The notes under the pieces were generated by a model. The model was not told where the DNA came from and did no database searches. It saw nothing but the letters and a program-made list of their open reading frames with translations. A stretch of 64,000 nucleotides of DNA from contig NZ_WING01000002.1 in the NCBI RefSeq assembly GCF_009793335.1, positions 1,116,001 through 1,180,000 of the forward strand. The letters are read 5' to 3'. The position numbers and the translations under genes were made by a program. This DNA comes from Actinomadura sp. J1-007 (GTDB lineage: Bacteria; Actinomycetota; Actinomycetes; Streptosporangiales; Streptosporangiaceae). The stretch's first letter is position 1, and every line of letters starts with the position of its first letter. Shown here in pieces: positions 1 to 8,116 of the stretch.

Positions 1-1072
1 GGACGGAGGCCGCGGCCCTCCACGAGCGCGCCGTCACCGCCTGGCGCGCCCTCGGCGACGAGGGGAGGCCGTCCGCGCGCTGGCCGACCTCAGCAAGGTC
101 GCGTGGCGTACGGGCGAGTACGGGCGGGCGCTGGACGCGGCGGGGGAGGGGCTCGGCCTCGCGCGCGCCCGCGAGGACCGGCGCTCCACCGCGGTCCTGC
201 TGAACCAGCACGGCCTGATCCACTGGCACCGTTCGGAGTACGACGTCGCGACCGGCTACTTCGAGCAGGCCCTCGCCATCCACCGCGAGCGCGGCGACGA
301 CCGCGGCGAGGCCGAGGTGCTCAACAACCTCGGGATCGTGCTGTGGCACCTCGGCCGCTACGACGCGTCCGCCGGGAGCCTGCGCGCCGCGCTCGCGCTC
401 TACGAGGACGCGGGCGAACGGCGCGGCCGGCAGGTGACGCTCAGCAATATCGGATTCCTGGAGGCGGGACTCGGCCATTACGACACCGCGCTCGACCATT
501 ACCGGCGCGCCGACGACGCCATCGAGATGCGGCGCCAGGACCGCGCCATCTGGATCAACAACGTCGCCACCGTCTACCGCAAACTCGGCCGGGCCGGGCG
601 CGCCATCGAGGAATACCGGAAGGCGCTGTCCATTTACCGGGAGATAGGCGACCGGCGCGGGGAATGCGATTCCCTCAACCACATCGGCGCGTGCTTCGCC
701 GAGCTGGGCCGGGACGGCGAGGCGCTCATCCACCACCAGAAGGCGCTCAACCTTTCCCGGGACCTTCTGGAACGGTTCGAGGAGGCGGCGGCGCTGCGCA
801 GCATCGGCGAGGTCCACCTGCGCGCCGGGCGGCACCGCGTCGCCGCCGAGCAGTTGGAGGCGTCGCTTGGGCTGGCCCGCGCGATCGGCGACGCCTACCA
901 GGAGGCGCGCGCCCTCGACGGCCTCGCGGAGGTCGCCGCCCAGACCCGGGACGAGGCGCGGGCGCGGTCCCACCGCCGCCGCGCGCTCGAACTCTACGAC
1001 GCCCTCGGAGTGCCGGAGGCGGACGCGCTCCGGGCGCGCCTTCTCGGCCCCAGTGACGCCTCCGGCGCCTGA
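1..1072 (+). CDS. TPR-repeat protein, C-terminal part (5' end outside window, one apparent frameshift)
   Basis: The gene enters from the left edge. It encodes about 350 residues of degenerate 40-residue tetratricopeptide repeats; repeated features are an LNNLG/LSNIG/LNHIG-type first helix followed by a helix of the form Y..AL..Y..AL. This is typical of the C-terminal TPR part of actinomycete SARP/AfsR- or NB-ARC-type regulators, but no N-terminal domain is visible, so the effector function is unknown. The first about 20 codons read in frame 3 and the rest in frame 2. Adding one G to the run at 62-65 joins them into a continuous TPR helix, so I treat this as a sequence error. It is followed by 188 bp without a recognisable gene. 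Confidence 0.8.
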   Translation, partial: DGGRGPPRARRHRLARPRRRGEAVRALADLSKVAWRTGEYGRALDAAGEGLGLARAREDRRSTAVLLNQHGLIHWHRSEYDVATGYFEQALAIHRERGDDRGEAEVLNNLGIVLWHLGRYDASAGSLRAALALYEDAGERRGRQVTLSNIGFLEAGLGHYDTALDHYRRADDAIEMRRQDRAIWINNVATVYRKLGRAGRAIEEYRKALSIYREIGDRRGECDSLNHIGACFAELGRDGEALIHHQKALNLSRDLLERFEEAAALRSIGEVHLRAGRHRVAAEQLEASLGLARAIGDAYQEARALDGLAEVAAQTRDEARARSHRRRALELYDALGVPEADALRARLLGPSDASGA

Positions 1073-1260
1073 CGCCGCCATGGTGAATAGGCAAAGCCGA
1101 AAGACATTCTAGAATCGCCGTTGATGTGTCGGTGTGCAGTACTTGGTTCGCCCTGCGTTGGTACGTGGGACCTGCTACGTTCTTGCCTGGTTCAAGACGC
1201 CGCGCGGTGCCGCCGCGGGCGTCCGGCAATTCATGAAACCGTTTGGAGACGAATAACCCC

Positions 1261-1368
1261 GTGCGTAAATACTCGACCATTCTGGTGGGCATCGCCGGCA
1301 CCTTCATGACGATGTCCTTCGTCAAGCTCGTCGACGCGGCCGAGACGTTCAGGAGCCTGACGGCGTGA
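1261..1368 (+). CDS. Possible small membrane peptide, 35 aa
   Basis: A GTG-initiated reading frame of 35 residues with a hydrophobic stretch (about residues 7-20) and a short charged tail. A GGAG motif lies at 1245-1248, 12 nt before the GTG, which is rather far. No family is recognised. It runs head-on into the MFS gene and their 3' ends overlap by 20 bp. Its reality rests only on start context and a plausible amphipathic sequence, so it is tentative. Confidence 0.35.
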   Translation: MRKYSTILVGIAGTFMTMSFVKLVDAAETFRSLTA

Positions 1369-2602
1369 CGCGCTGATCGGGCTCGCGCCCGGAGGGGGAC
1401 GGGCCGGCGGGACCTCGGGTCCCGCCGGCCCGTCGGCGTCCCGACCGGGCGAGGCCGTACACCGGGACGGCCGCGAACTGGAGCGCCGCGATGGCGAGCA
1501 GCAGCAGCGAGGGGCGGAGCGAGGCCGCCGCGCCGGTGAGCGCGGCCCCGGCGGCCGACGCGGTGATCTTCAGGCCCGCGCCCAGCGTGAAGACCTGCGT
1601 CCGCAGGCGCGGCGGCGCGTGGTCGGCGCGGACGCGCAGGGTCGCGGCCAGCAGCGGGCCGTCCGCCGCGCCCGCGACCGCGAACAGCGCGACGCAGACC
1701 GGATAGGACGGGGCGAACGCGGCGGCGGTCAGGGCCGTTCCGTGCGCGGCGAGGCTCGCGACGGCCATCGTCCGGGCCGGGACGGACGGGAGCCATCGGG
1801 CGACGGCCAGCGAGCCGCCGAGCGCGCCGACCGCGGACGCGGTCATCAGCACCCCGCCGCCGCCCGCGTGCCCGAGCGAGATCGCGAGCAGGACCGCCGT
1901 GCCGGTGAGCCCGCCGATCCCGACGTGGGCGAGGCACGTCGCGGCGGTGATGCCGCGCAGCTCGCGGTCGCGCCAGACGGCGGCGAGCCCGGCGGCCAGG
2001 TCGGCGCGCAGGGTGGGCGCCGACGGGGACGGCGGGGCCTGCCGCAGCGGCAGCGCGGCGGCGAGCAGCGCGGCGGCTCCTGCGGCCGCCGCCATGGCGA
2101 GCGCCGCCGCGCCGGCCGAGGCGACGGCGGTCACGAGGCCGACGATCGCGGGCCCCGCCACCGACGCCGCGTTGTAGCCCGCCGCGTCCAGCGCGTACGC
2201 CCGGTCCCTCGCCCCGCCCTCGGGGACGAGGACGGCGACCAGGCTCGACAGCCCGCCCGACACGACCGGCCCGAACGCGCCCCCGGCCAGGGCGACCGCG
2301 AACGCGGCGGGAGCCGGCGCCCGGCCCATGAGCAGCGCGACCCCCGCGATGGCGACCGCGAAACCGGCGAGCGCGCCCGCGTACAGCGGCCGGGGCCTCC
2401 GGGCCCGCGCCGCGACGCCGCCGGTCAGCGGGGCGGCGAGCACGTGCGGCGCCGTCCACGCGGTCAGGGCGAACGCGCCCTGCGCGGCCGAGCCGGTCCG
2501 TTCGACCGCGAGCAGCACCAGCCCGACCGACATGCCCTCCTCGGCCAGCCGCGCCGCGAACGATGCGGCCAGGTAGAGCCTCGGTCCCGCGTCCGGACGC
2601 AC
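1349..2602 (-). CDS. MFS transporter
   Basis: A 417-residue protein with about twelve hydrophobic helices, long Ala/Gly/Leu-rich segments and short basic loops (for example the RARRPRP loop near residue 70). This fits a major facilitator drug-efflux-type exporter of normal length; the substrate cannot be told. The GTG start at 2602 is preceded by an AGGAGGGGG ribosome site. The last about 30 residues are low-complexity and encode a terminator hairpin, so the functional protein may effectively end earlier. An inverted repeat just upstream (2615-2648) suggests repressor control and shares its half-site with the site before the CGNR regulator gene. Confidence 0.85.
   Translation of the reverse strand: MRPDAGPRLYLAASFAARLAEEGMSVGLVLLAVERTGSAAQGAFALTAWTAPHVLAAPLTGGVAARARRPRPLYAGALAGFAVAIAGVALLMGRAPAPAAFAVALAGGAFGPVVSGGLSSLVAVLVPEGGARDRAYALDAAGYNAASVAGPAIVGLVTAVASAGAAALAMAAAAGAAALLAAALPLRQAPPSPSAPTLRADLAAGLAAVWRDRELRGITAATCLAHVGIGGLTGTAVLLAISLGHAGGGGVLMTASAVGALGGSLAVARWLPSVPARTMAVASLAAHGTALTAAAFAPSYPVCVALFAVAGAADGPLLAATLRVRADHAPPRLRTQVFTLGAGLKITASAAGAALTGAAASLRPSLLLLAIAALQFAAVPVYGLARSGRRRAGGTRGPAGPSPSGREPDQRVTPSGS
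1398..1434. terminator. 17-bp perfect hairpin, probable bidirectional terminator
   Basis: The arms at 1398-1414 and 1418-1434 are fully complementary, with a 3-nt loop (TCG). There is no U-tract, as is usual in actinomycetes. The hairpin lies inside the last 30 codons of the MFS reading frame and just past the small peptide, so it could end transcription from both sides. Confidence 0.6.
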
Positions 2603-2614
2603 GCGCGCCCCCCT

Positions 2615-2648
2615 CCTGTAACGGCTTAAGGGAATAAGACGTTACAGG
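2615..2648. promoter_or_regulatory. Inverted repeat before MFS gene, probable operator
   Basis: The arms CCTGTAACG (2615-2623) and CGTTACAGG (2640-2648) are perfect 9-bp inverted repeats separated by 16 bp. The right arm on the coding strand abuts the MFS ribosome-binding site. Position and symmetry suit a repressor operator. The core TGTAACG half-site resembles GTAACGG at 8078-8106. Confidence 0.55.
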
Positions 2649-2673
2649 AAGGGGGTGGCGGGGTCACCCGGCC

Positions 2674-2724
2674 GGGCCGGTCGCCGGGTCGGGCCGGTCA
2701 TCGGGTCGGCGCGTTCGCCGGGTC
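2674..2724. repeat. Three tandem 17-bp repeats touching the permease stop codon
   Basis: The units at 2674-2690, 2691-2707 and 2708-2724 are variants of GGGCCGGTCGCCGGGTC. The last unit runs into the stop codon of the minus-strand permease gene (2723-2725). This is one of several arrays in the window that begin at a stop codon. Confidence 0.7.
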
Positions 2725-3514
2725 AGGGGTCGCGGACGGCGAAGAGGCGTCCGCCGAAAAGCAGCGCCGCCCCGGCGTACGCGGCGAGCACGCCGATCCC
2801 GGGCCACGGGCCGATCGGCAGCCGGTCGAGGCCGGTCGTCGCCTGGATGGAGAGCCCGGCGGGCATCGGCGTGAGCTCCTTGATCCGTTCGCTCCAGTCG
2901 GGGTCGCCGACGAGCTCGGCGACGACCGGGGACAGGAGCAGCAGCCCGAGCACGGCGGTGAGCGACCCGGCGGTGTCGCGCAGCGCGGTGCCGACGCCGA
3001 GGGCCAGCAGCGCGACCAGGACGAGGTAGAGCACGGTCCCGGCGGCGGCCCGCAGCGTCGCGCCGTCCGCGAGGGACAGGGGCGGATAGCCGTGCGCCGC
3101 GTCGAAGCCGTTGCCGGGCAGGATGGCCCGGCCCGCCGCCAGCGACCCGAGCACGCCGAGCGTCCCGGCGGCCCCGACCGCGGCGGCGAGCACCGCCGCC
3201 TTCGCCAGCAGCACGACCGTCCGGCGCGGGGTCGCGGCCAGGGTCGTGCGGATCAGGCCGGTGCCGTGCTCGTTGCCGATCGCGAGCGTCGCGAGGACGA
3301 CGGCGGCGACCTGGCCGATCCGAACCCCGCCGAGGCTGAGCCTCGGAAGGTCCTCGCGGCAGCCGGACGGCGCCGGGCAGTGCGAGGTGTCGACCGCCGC
3401 CGTCATCGCCGCGCCCAGCAGCGCCGTGCCGAGGGCGAGCGCGGCCAGCAGCCACGCCGTGCTCGGCAGCGTCCGCAGCTTCGTCCACTCGGCGCGCAGC
3501 GCCTCGCGCGTCAT
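2723..3514 (-). CDS. ABC-2 type transporter permease
   Basis: A 263-residue membrane protein of the ABC-2 exporter class. The N-terminus has the typical cytoplasmic lead-in (RAEWTKLRTLPSTAWLL) before the first membrane helix, and the EHGTGLIRTTLAATPRR segment is the usual coupling-helix region. About six helices follow. The start was placed at the ATG at 3514, 9 bp before the end of the upstream permease gene, giving a compact operon. It probably pairs with the next permease as one half of an exporter driven by the ATPase at 5030-6214. Substrate unknown. Confidence 0.85.
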   Translation of the reverse strand: MTREALRAEWTKLRTLPSTAWLLAALALGTALLGAAMTAAVDTSHCPAPSGCREDLPRLSLGGVRIGQVAAVVLATLAIGNEHGTGLIRTTLAATPRRTVVLLAKAAVLAAAVGAAGTLGVLGSLAAGRAILPGNGFDAAHGYPPLSLADGATLRAAAGTVLYLVLVALLALGVGTALRDTAGSLTAVLGLLLLSPVVAELVGDPDWSERIKELTPMPAGLSIQATTGLDRLPIGPWPGIGVLAAYAGAALLFGGRLFAVRDP

Positions 3515-3522
3515 CGCCCCGT

Positions 3523-5033
3523 TCACGCGTCCGACCGCCGGATCCGCCAGAGCGCGAGACCGTAGGCGGCGGCGGTGAACGCGCACAGCACCCCGAGCCC
3601 GGCCCACGGCCCGAGCGCCGCGTCGTGCTGCGGCACGGTCCGCTGGATCTCGAAACCCGCCGCGGGGGAGAGCCGTTCCACCCACCGCGCGGCCGACAGC
3701 GGCAGCCCGGTCGCCGCGATGTACGGGACGAGAAGCAGCAGCAGCACGACGCTGATCGCGGCGGCGCCGTGCCGCAGGATCGTCCCCGCGCAGACCGCGA
3801 GCACCGCGACCAGCCCGAGCAGCGCGGCCGTGCCGCAGGCGGCCCGCAGCACCGTGCCGTCCGCGAGGGAGGGGGCGTCGAGCCCGTTCGACCGGAGGAC
3901 CGGGGCGACCAGCAGCAGCGAGCCGAACGCGGCGACGAGCCCGGCGGCGGACGACACCGCTCCGGCGACGGTCGCCTTGGCCGCCAGCACCCGGCCACGC
4001 CGGGACTGACCGCCAGGGTCGTCCGGATCATCCCGCGCCGGTACTCCGACGTCACGAACAGCACGCCGAGCGCGACGATCGCGATCAGCCCCGCCAGCAC
4101 GCCGGACAGCGCGGACTCCGTCTCGTCCGAGGCGAACTCGTCCGGGCCGACGTCGCCCGAGCCCGCCAGCGTGACCGCGCGGCCCGCCTGGAGGGCCCCG
4201 AGATCGGGCGCGGGCCGGACGCCGTCCGGCCCCGCCGCGCCCGGCCCGCCGCCGGACCGGTCGCGGTCGCGCCACGCCGCGTCCGGTCCCGAGGCCGCGC
4301 CCTCGACGCGGACGCCGTCGAACGCGGCCCGCCCGTCCGTCGGCGCCGACTCGACCATCTCGCCGCCGAACAGCCGCTTGACCTTCACATCGTCGGGCGA
4401 GGCCACCAGCAGCCCGATCTCCGCGGCGGCGCCGAGCCCGCCGGGCCGGACGGACCCGACCCGGTTCCAGGTCCGGCCGTCCGCCGACTCGTAGCCCGTG
4501 ACGGTCCCGCCGGCCCGGGTCAGCCTCAGCCAGCGCGGCGCGGCGCCGGGCCTGCTCGGGCCGCCGTTCCGGTAGCCGGTCGCCATCCGCACGCCGTGCC
4601 GCGGGGTGACCACGACCGCCGCGTACGGGGCGCCGGCGCGCAGGCTCCCCCGGATCATCAGCCCCGCCTTGGCGCCCGGATGGCTCTCGGCCTGCGCGGT
4701 GACCCGGGCGACCAGGGAGCCGTCGCCGCGCAGCGTCCGGTGCACGAAGCGGCCCTGGTCGCTGGTGCCCGGTGGCGGCGGCTCGTCCCGGCCGGCGGCC
4801 TCGCCCGCGGGCCCGCCCCCGCCGGCCGCCCCGCCGCCCCCGCCGGCGCTCGCGGACTCGTGGCCCGCCGCCGACAGCAGCGCGATCGCCAGGGTCAGCA
4901 GGACGGAGAGCGCGAGGGTCATCAGCCACCGCGGCACCGACCGCAGCTTGGTCCACTCCGCGAGCAGGAGCCCGGCGAAGCCCTCGCGCGCCTCCGGGGC
5001 CGTGCTCCGGTACGAGGCGGTCGCCGCGGTCAT
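3523..5033 (-). CDS. ABC-2 type permease with large extracytoplasmic lectin-like insert (one apparent frameshift)
   Basis: It begins like its neighbour (LLAEWTKLRSVPRWLMTLA, then helix 1), but between helix 1 and helix 2 carries roughly 250 extra residues. This insert has a Gly/Ala-rich linker, a beta-rich segment with DQGRFVHRTLRGDGSL and GYESADGRTWNRVGS motifs typical of concanavalin-like/DUF1349-type domains, and a second linker. The later helices resemble the other permease. The frame breaks near 4002-4004; one added base there joins TTLAVSP to the conserved RRGRVLAAKATVAG and gives 503 residues. Its ATG overlaps the ATPase stop (ATGA), so translation is probably coupled. The insert would lie outside the membrane and could bind a ligand or cell-wall sugar; that is inference. 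Confidence 0.8.
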
Positions 5034-6214
5034 CGGCCGTCCCCTCCGTCCCCCGCCCCCACCCCGCCCGGACCGGCGCTCCCGGCGCTCCCGGTGGGTT
5101 CGGCGGGGTCGGTGGCACCGGCGGTCCCGGCGGTCCCGGCGGACTTGGCGAGGTCGGCGGCGGTCCCGGGGTTCCCGGGGGTCCTGCCGGTCTTGCCGTG
5201 CCCCGCGGTCCCGGCGGTCCCGGCGGTCCCAGTGGTCCCGACAGTCCCGACGGCCCCGGCGGGGTCGGTGCTCCCGGCGGCACCGTTGGTGCCGGGCGGG
5301 GCGGTGGCCGCGCGGAACTCGGCGGCGTCGCGGGTGAGTTCCATGTACGCCTCCTCCAGCGACGCGCGGTGTTCCGCGACGCCCGAGAACGGCACCGACG
5401 CGCCCGTGAGCAGCGCGACGACGCGTTCGGCGGCGAGGCCGGACACGGTGAGCGTCTCGCGGCCCGTCGCCGCCACGGTCGCGCCCGCGTGCGACAGGAC
5501 GGTGATCGCGTCCTGCCGGTGCCCGGTGCGCAGCTCGACCCGGTCGCCGGACGCGGCGGCGAGCAGGTCGCGGACGGCGGTGTCGGCGATGAGCCGCCCG
5601 CGCCCGATCACCACCAGGTGGTCCGCGCCGCCCTCCAGCTCGCTCATCAGATGGCTCGACACGAGGACGGCCCGGCCCTCGGCGGCCATCGACCGCAGCA
5701 GCCCCCGGATCCAGGCGATGCCCTCCGGGTCCAGGCCGTTGACCGGCTCGTCGAACAGCAGCACCGGCGGGTCGCCGAGCAGCGCGCCCGCGATCCCGAG
5801 CCGCTGCCGCATGCCGAGCGAGTACCCGCCCGCCCGGCGTCGCGCCGCGTCCCCGAGCCCGACGAGCTCGACCACCTCGTCCACCCGCGCGGTCGGCAGG
5901 CCGTTCGCGCGGGCCATCCACAGCAGGTGGTCGCGGCCCCGCCGCCCCGGGTGCACCGCCCCGGCGTCCAGCATCGCGCCGACCTGCCGGAGCGGCGCGA
6001 GCAGCGTCCGGTACGGGCGCCCGCCGACCAGCGCGGTCCCGCCGTCCGGACGGTCCAGGCCGAGGATCATCCGCATCGTGGTGGACTTGCCCGCGCCGTT
6101 CGGCCCGACGAACCCGGTGACCTGCCCGGGGCCCACGGTGAACGACAGGTCGTCGACGGCGGGCGTCGGGCCGTATCGCTTGCGCAGTCCGCGGACTTCG
6201 ATGGTTGCCTCCAT
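5030..6214 (-). CDS. ABC transporter ATP-binding protein with collagen-like tail
   Basis: A canonical export-type nucleotide-binding domain fills residues 1-310: Walker A GPNGAGKST, signature YSLGMRQRLGIAGALL, Walker B VLLFDEP with the NGLDPEG D-loop, and the switch His in VSSHLMSEL. This is the DrrA/BcrA-like layout. After residue about 315 comes an unusual 80-residue Gly/Ala/Thr/Pro-rich tail with GTAGTAGTAG-type triplets, encoded by a 9-bp repeat tract. The gene leads the exporter operon and is divergent from the histidine kinase gene at 6382, so it is the likely target of that system. The tail is probably dispensable for ATP hydrolysis. Confidence 0.92.
   Translation of the reverse strand: MEATIEVRGLRKRYGPTPAVDDLSFTVGPGQVTGFVGPNGAGKSTTMRMILGLDRPDGGTALVGGRPYRTLLAPLRQVGAMLDAGAVHPGRRGRDHLLWMARANGLPTARVDEVVELVGLGDAARRRAGGYSLGMRQRLGIAGALLGDPPVLLFDEPVNGLDPEGIAWIRGLLRSMAAEGRAVLVSSHLMSELEGGADHLVVIGRGRLIADTAVRDLLAAASGDRVELRTGHRQDAITVLSHAGATVAATGRETLTVSGLAAERVVALLTGASVPFSGVAEHRASLEEAYMELTRDAAEFRAATAPPGTNGAAGSTDPAGAVGTVGTTGTAGTAGTAGHGKTGRTPGNPGTAADLAKSAGTAGTAGATDPAEPTGSAGSAGPGGVGAGDGGDGR
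5085..5275. repeat. 9-bp GGTCCCGGC-type minisatellite inside the ATPase gene
   Basis: The segment is built of imperfect 9-bp units (GGTCCCGGC and variants such as GGTCCCGAC). It encodes the Gly-rich triplet tail of the ATPase. The period is a multiple of three, so copy-number change would keep the frame. Confidence 0.65.
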
Positions 6215-6381
6215 GCCCGGCGACGCTACGGAGCCGCGGCCCCCGGCGTCATCACGCCGGCGGGGCGTCTTCGCCGTCCCGGCCAGGGGGGAACGGCCCG
6301 CGGCGCGTCCCCCGCGCGGGGGACGCCCGGACGGCGGCCCGGGGGACGCGGCGAACGCGCCGCAACCGCCAGAATGTGCGC

Positions 6382-7398
6382 GTGAGGCATCAGACCGCCC
6401 CGGCCGCCGGGATCGCGCTCGGCCTCGGCGCGCTCGCCGAGACCCTGCTGCGCACCGACGGGTCGGGGGTGCTGCTGTCGGTCGGGATGCTCGCGGGCGT
6501 CTGCGCGACGGCGCCGCTCGTCCTCCTGCGCGACCACGCCCTCGCGGTGGCGGCGACGGTCACCGCGGCGACGGCCGCGACGGGCGTGCTGTACCGGGCG
6601 CCGTTCGCGACCGGCGCCGCCGCCGTCGCCGCCGCGTGGGGCCTGCTGGCGTGGCGGCGGCTGCGCCGCGCCCGCGCCGACGCCGACGAGCGCGACGCGT
6701 CCCGGCGGGCGATGGAGAGCACGCTGCTGGAGCTGACCGCGCGCGGCGAGCGCGCCCGCATCGCCCGCGAGCTGCACGACGTCGTCGCCCACCACATCTC
6801 GATGATCTCGGTGCAGGCCGAGACCGCGCGGCTGGCGACCCCGGGGATGCCCGAGCTCGGCGCCGAGCGGCTGCGCGGCATCGGCGACACGGCCCGTACC
6901 GCGCTGACCGAGATGCGCCGCCTGCTCGGCGTGCTGCGCGAGGACGCCGGGACCGAGCGGAGCCGCCGCCCCCAGCCCGGCCTCCAGCAGCTCCTGGACC
7001 TGCTGGACGAGACCCGCGACGCCGCCGGGACGAGCGCCCGGCTGATCGTCCGCGGGCGCGTCGCGGCGCTCGACCCCGGCGTGGAGCTCACCGCGTACCG
7101 GATCGTCCAGGAGGCGCTGACCAACGCGCGGCGGCACGCGCCCGGCGCGGCGGTGGACGTGGAGATCGACTACGGCGCGGACGCGCTGCGGCTGCGGGTG
7201 CGCGACAACGGCCCCGGCCCGCCGCCCGAGCCGTCCGCCCGGCCCGGGACCACCGCGGCCCGGCCGGACGGCGGCCACGGCCTGCTCGGGATGCGCGAGC
7301 GCGCCGCGGCCGTCGGCGGCGAGCTGCGCGCCGGACCGGCCCCGGTGAACGGCTTCGTCGTGGAGGCCGTCCTCCCGACCGCGGAGGAGGTCCGTTGA
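6382..7398 (+). CDS. NarL-family sensor histidine kinase
   Basis: 338 residues. About four membrane helices lie in residues 8-95, followed by a HisKA_3 dimerisation domain with ARELHDVVAHH (phospho-His about residue 132) and a C-terminal HATPase domain with the N box EALTNARRHA and G boxes VRDNGPGP and GHGLLGMRER. I chose the GTG at 6382 because a CAGAAT -10-like hexamer lies exactly 6 nt before it and no Shine-Dalgarno is seen, which suits a leaderless transcript; an in-frame GTG at 6376 is possible. The stop overlaps the response-regulator start. It is divergent from the ABC exporter operon and probably senses a membrane-active compound. Confidence 0.9.
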   Translation: MRHQTAPAAGIALGLGALAETLLRTDGSGVLLSVGMLAGVCATAPLVLLRDHALAVAATVTAATAATGVLYRAPFATGAAAVAAAWGLLAWRRLRRARADADERDASRRAMESTLLELTARGERARIARELHDVVAHHISMISVQAETARLATPGMPELGAERLRGIGDTARTALTEMRRLLGVLREDAGTERSRRPQPGLQQLLDLLDETRDAAGTSARLIVRGRVAALDPGVELTAYRIVQEALTNARRHAPGAAVDVEIDYGADALRLRVRDNGPGPPPEPSARPGTTAARPDGGHGLLGMRERAAAVGGELRAGPAPVNGFVVEAVLPTAEEVR

Positions 7399-8081
7399 AC
7401 GGGCCGGTGCGCGTGCTCGTCGTGGACGACCTGGAGGTCGTCCGGGCCGGGTTCGCCGCGCTGCTGGAGACGCAGCCGGACCTCGCGGTCGCGGGGACCG
7501 CCGCGGACGGCGCCGAGGCCGTCCGCGCCTGCCGCGACGCGCCGCCCGGCGCGGGGCCCGACGTGGTGCTGATGGACGTCCGCATGCCCGTCATGGACGG
7601 CATCGAGGCCACCCGCCGCATCACGGCGGACGGCGGCGGCGCGGCCCCGCGCATCCTCATGCTGACCACGTTCGACCTGGACGAGCACGTCTACGACGCG
7701 CTCGTCGCGGGCGCGAGCGGGTTCCTGCTCAAGGACGTGACCGCCGAACGGCTCTTCGACGCCGTCCGCGTGGTCGCCTCCGGCGAGGCGCTGCTCGCGC
7801 CGAGCGTGACCCGGCGGCTGATCGGCGAGTTCACCCGGCTGCGCCCGCGCCCGCCGTCGCCCTCGCTCGCCGTGCTGACGCCGCGCGAGACCGGCGTGCT
7901 GCGGCTCGTCGCCGAGGGCCTGTCGAACGCGGAGATCGCCGAACGCCTCGTCGTCGGCGAGGAGACGGTCAAGACCCACGTGAGCCGCGTCCTGCGCAAG
8001 CTCGGCGTCCGCGACCGCGTCCAGGCGGTCGTCACCGCGTACGAGTCGGGCCTGGTCGTGCCCCGCCGCGACCCGACGTAA
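7395..8081 (+). CDS. NarL/LuxR-type response regulator
   Basis: 228 residues: receiver domain (acidic pair VVDD, phospho-Asp about 61 in LMDVRMP, Thr in MLTTFD, Lys in FLLKDV) and a C-terminal LuxR helix-turn-helix (LTPRETGVLRLVAEGLSNAEIAERL ... VKTHV). The start is taken as TTG at 7395, overlapping the kinase stop and 7 nt after GGAGG; a GTG at 7407 is the alternative. It is partner of the adjacent kinase and likely activates the divergent ABC exporter operon. Its TAA lies inside the inverted repeat before the CGNR gene. Confidence 0.93.
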   Translation: MNGPVRVLVVDDLEVVRAGFAALLETQPDLAVAGTAADGAEAVRACRDAPPGAGPDVVLMDVRMPVMDGIEATRRITADGGGAAPRILMLTTFDLDEHVYDALVAGASGFLLKDVTAERLFDAVRVVASGEALLAPSVTRRLIGEFTRLRPRPPSPSLAVLTPRETGVLRLVAEGLSNAEIAERLVVGEETVKTHVSRVLRKLGVRDRVQAVVTAYESGLVVPRRDPT

Positions 8082-8106
8082 CGGTTTCCGGTGACGATGC
8101 CGTTAC
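8078..8106. promoter_or_regulatory. Inverted repeat and -10 element before CGNR gene
   Basis: GTAACGG (8078-8084) and CCGTTAC (8100-8106) form a 7-bp inverted repeat with a 15-bp spacer. TACACT at 8104-8109 lies 7 nt before the ATG and could be a -10 box for a leaderless or nearly leaderless transcript, so the repeat overlaps the promoter. Autoregulation by the CGNR protein is a reasonable guess. Confidence 0.5.
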
Positions 8107-8116
8107 ACTGCCGGGC

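Noticed and set aside
4772..5300. Plus-strand collagen-like Gly-Pro frames opposite the ABC ATPase tail
   Set aside because: They are produced by the 9-bp repeat read in other frames; no ribosome site or conserved protein.
2664..8081. Very long open frames of over 1000 codons on both strands across the ABC/two-component region
   Set aside because: They run antisense or out of phase to well-supported genes and have Arg/Pro/Gly-rich, family-free sequence. High GC content suppresses stop codons in the other frames.
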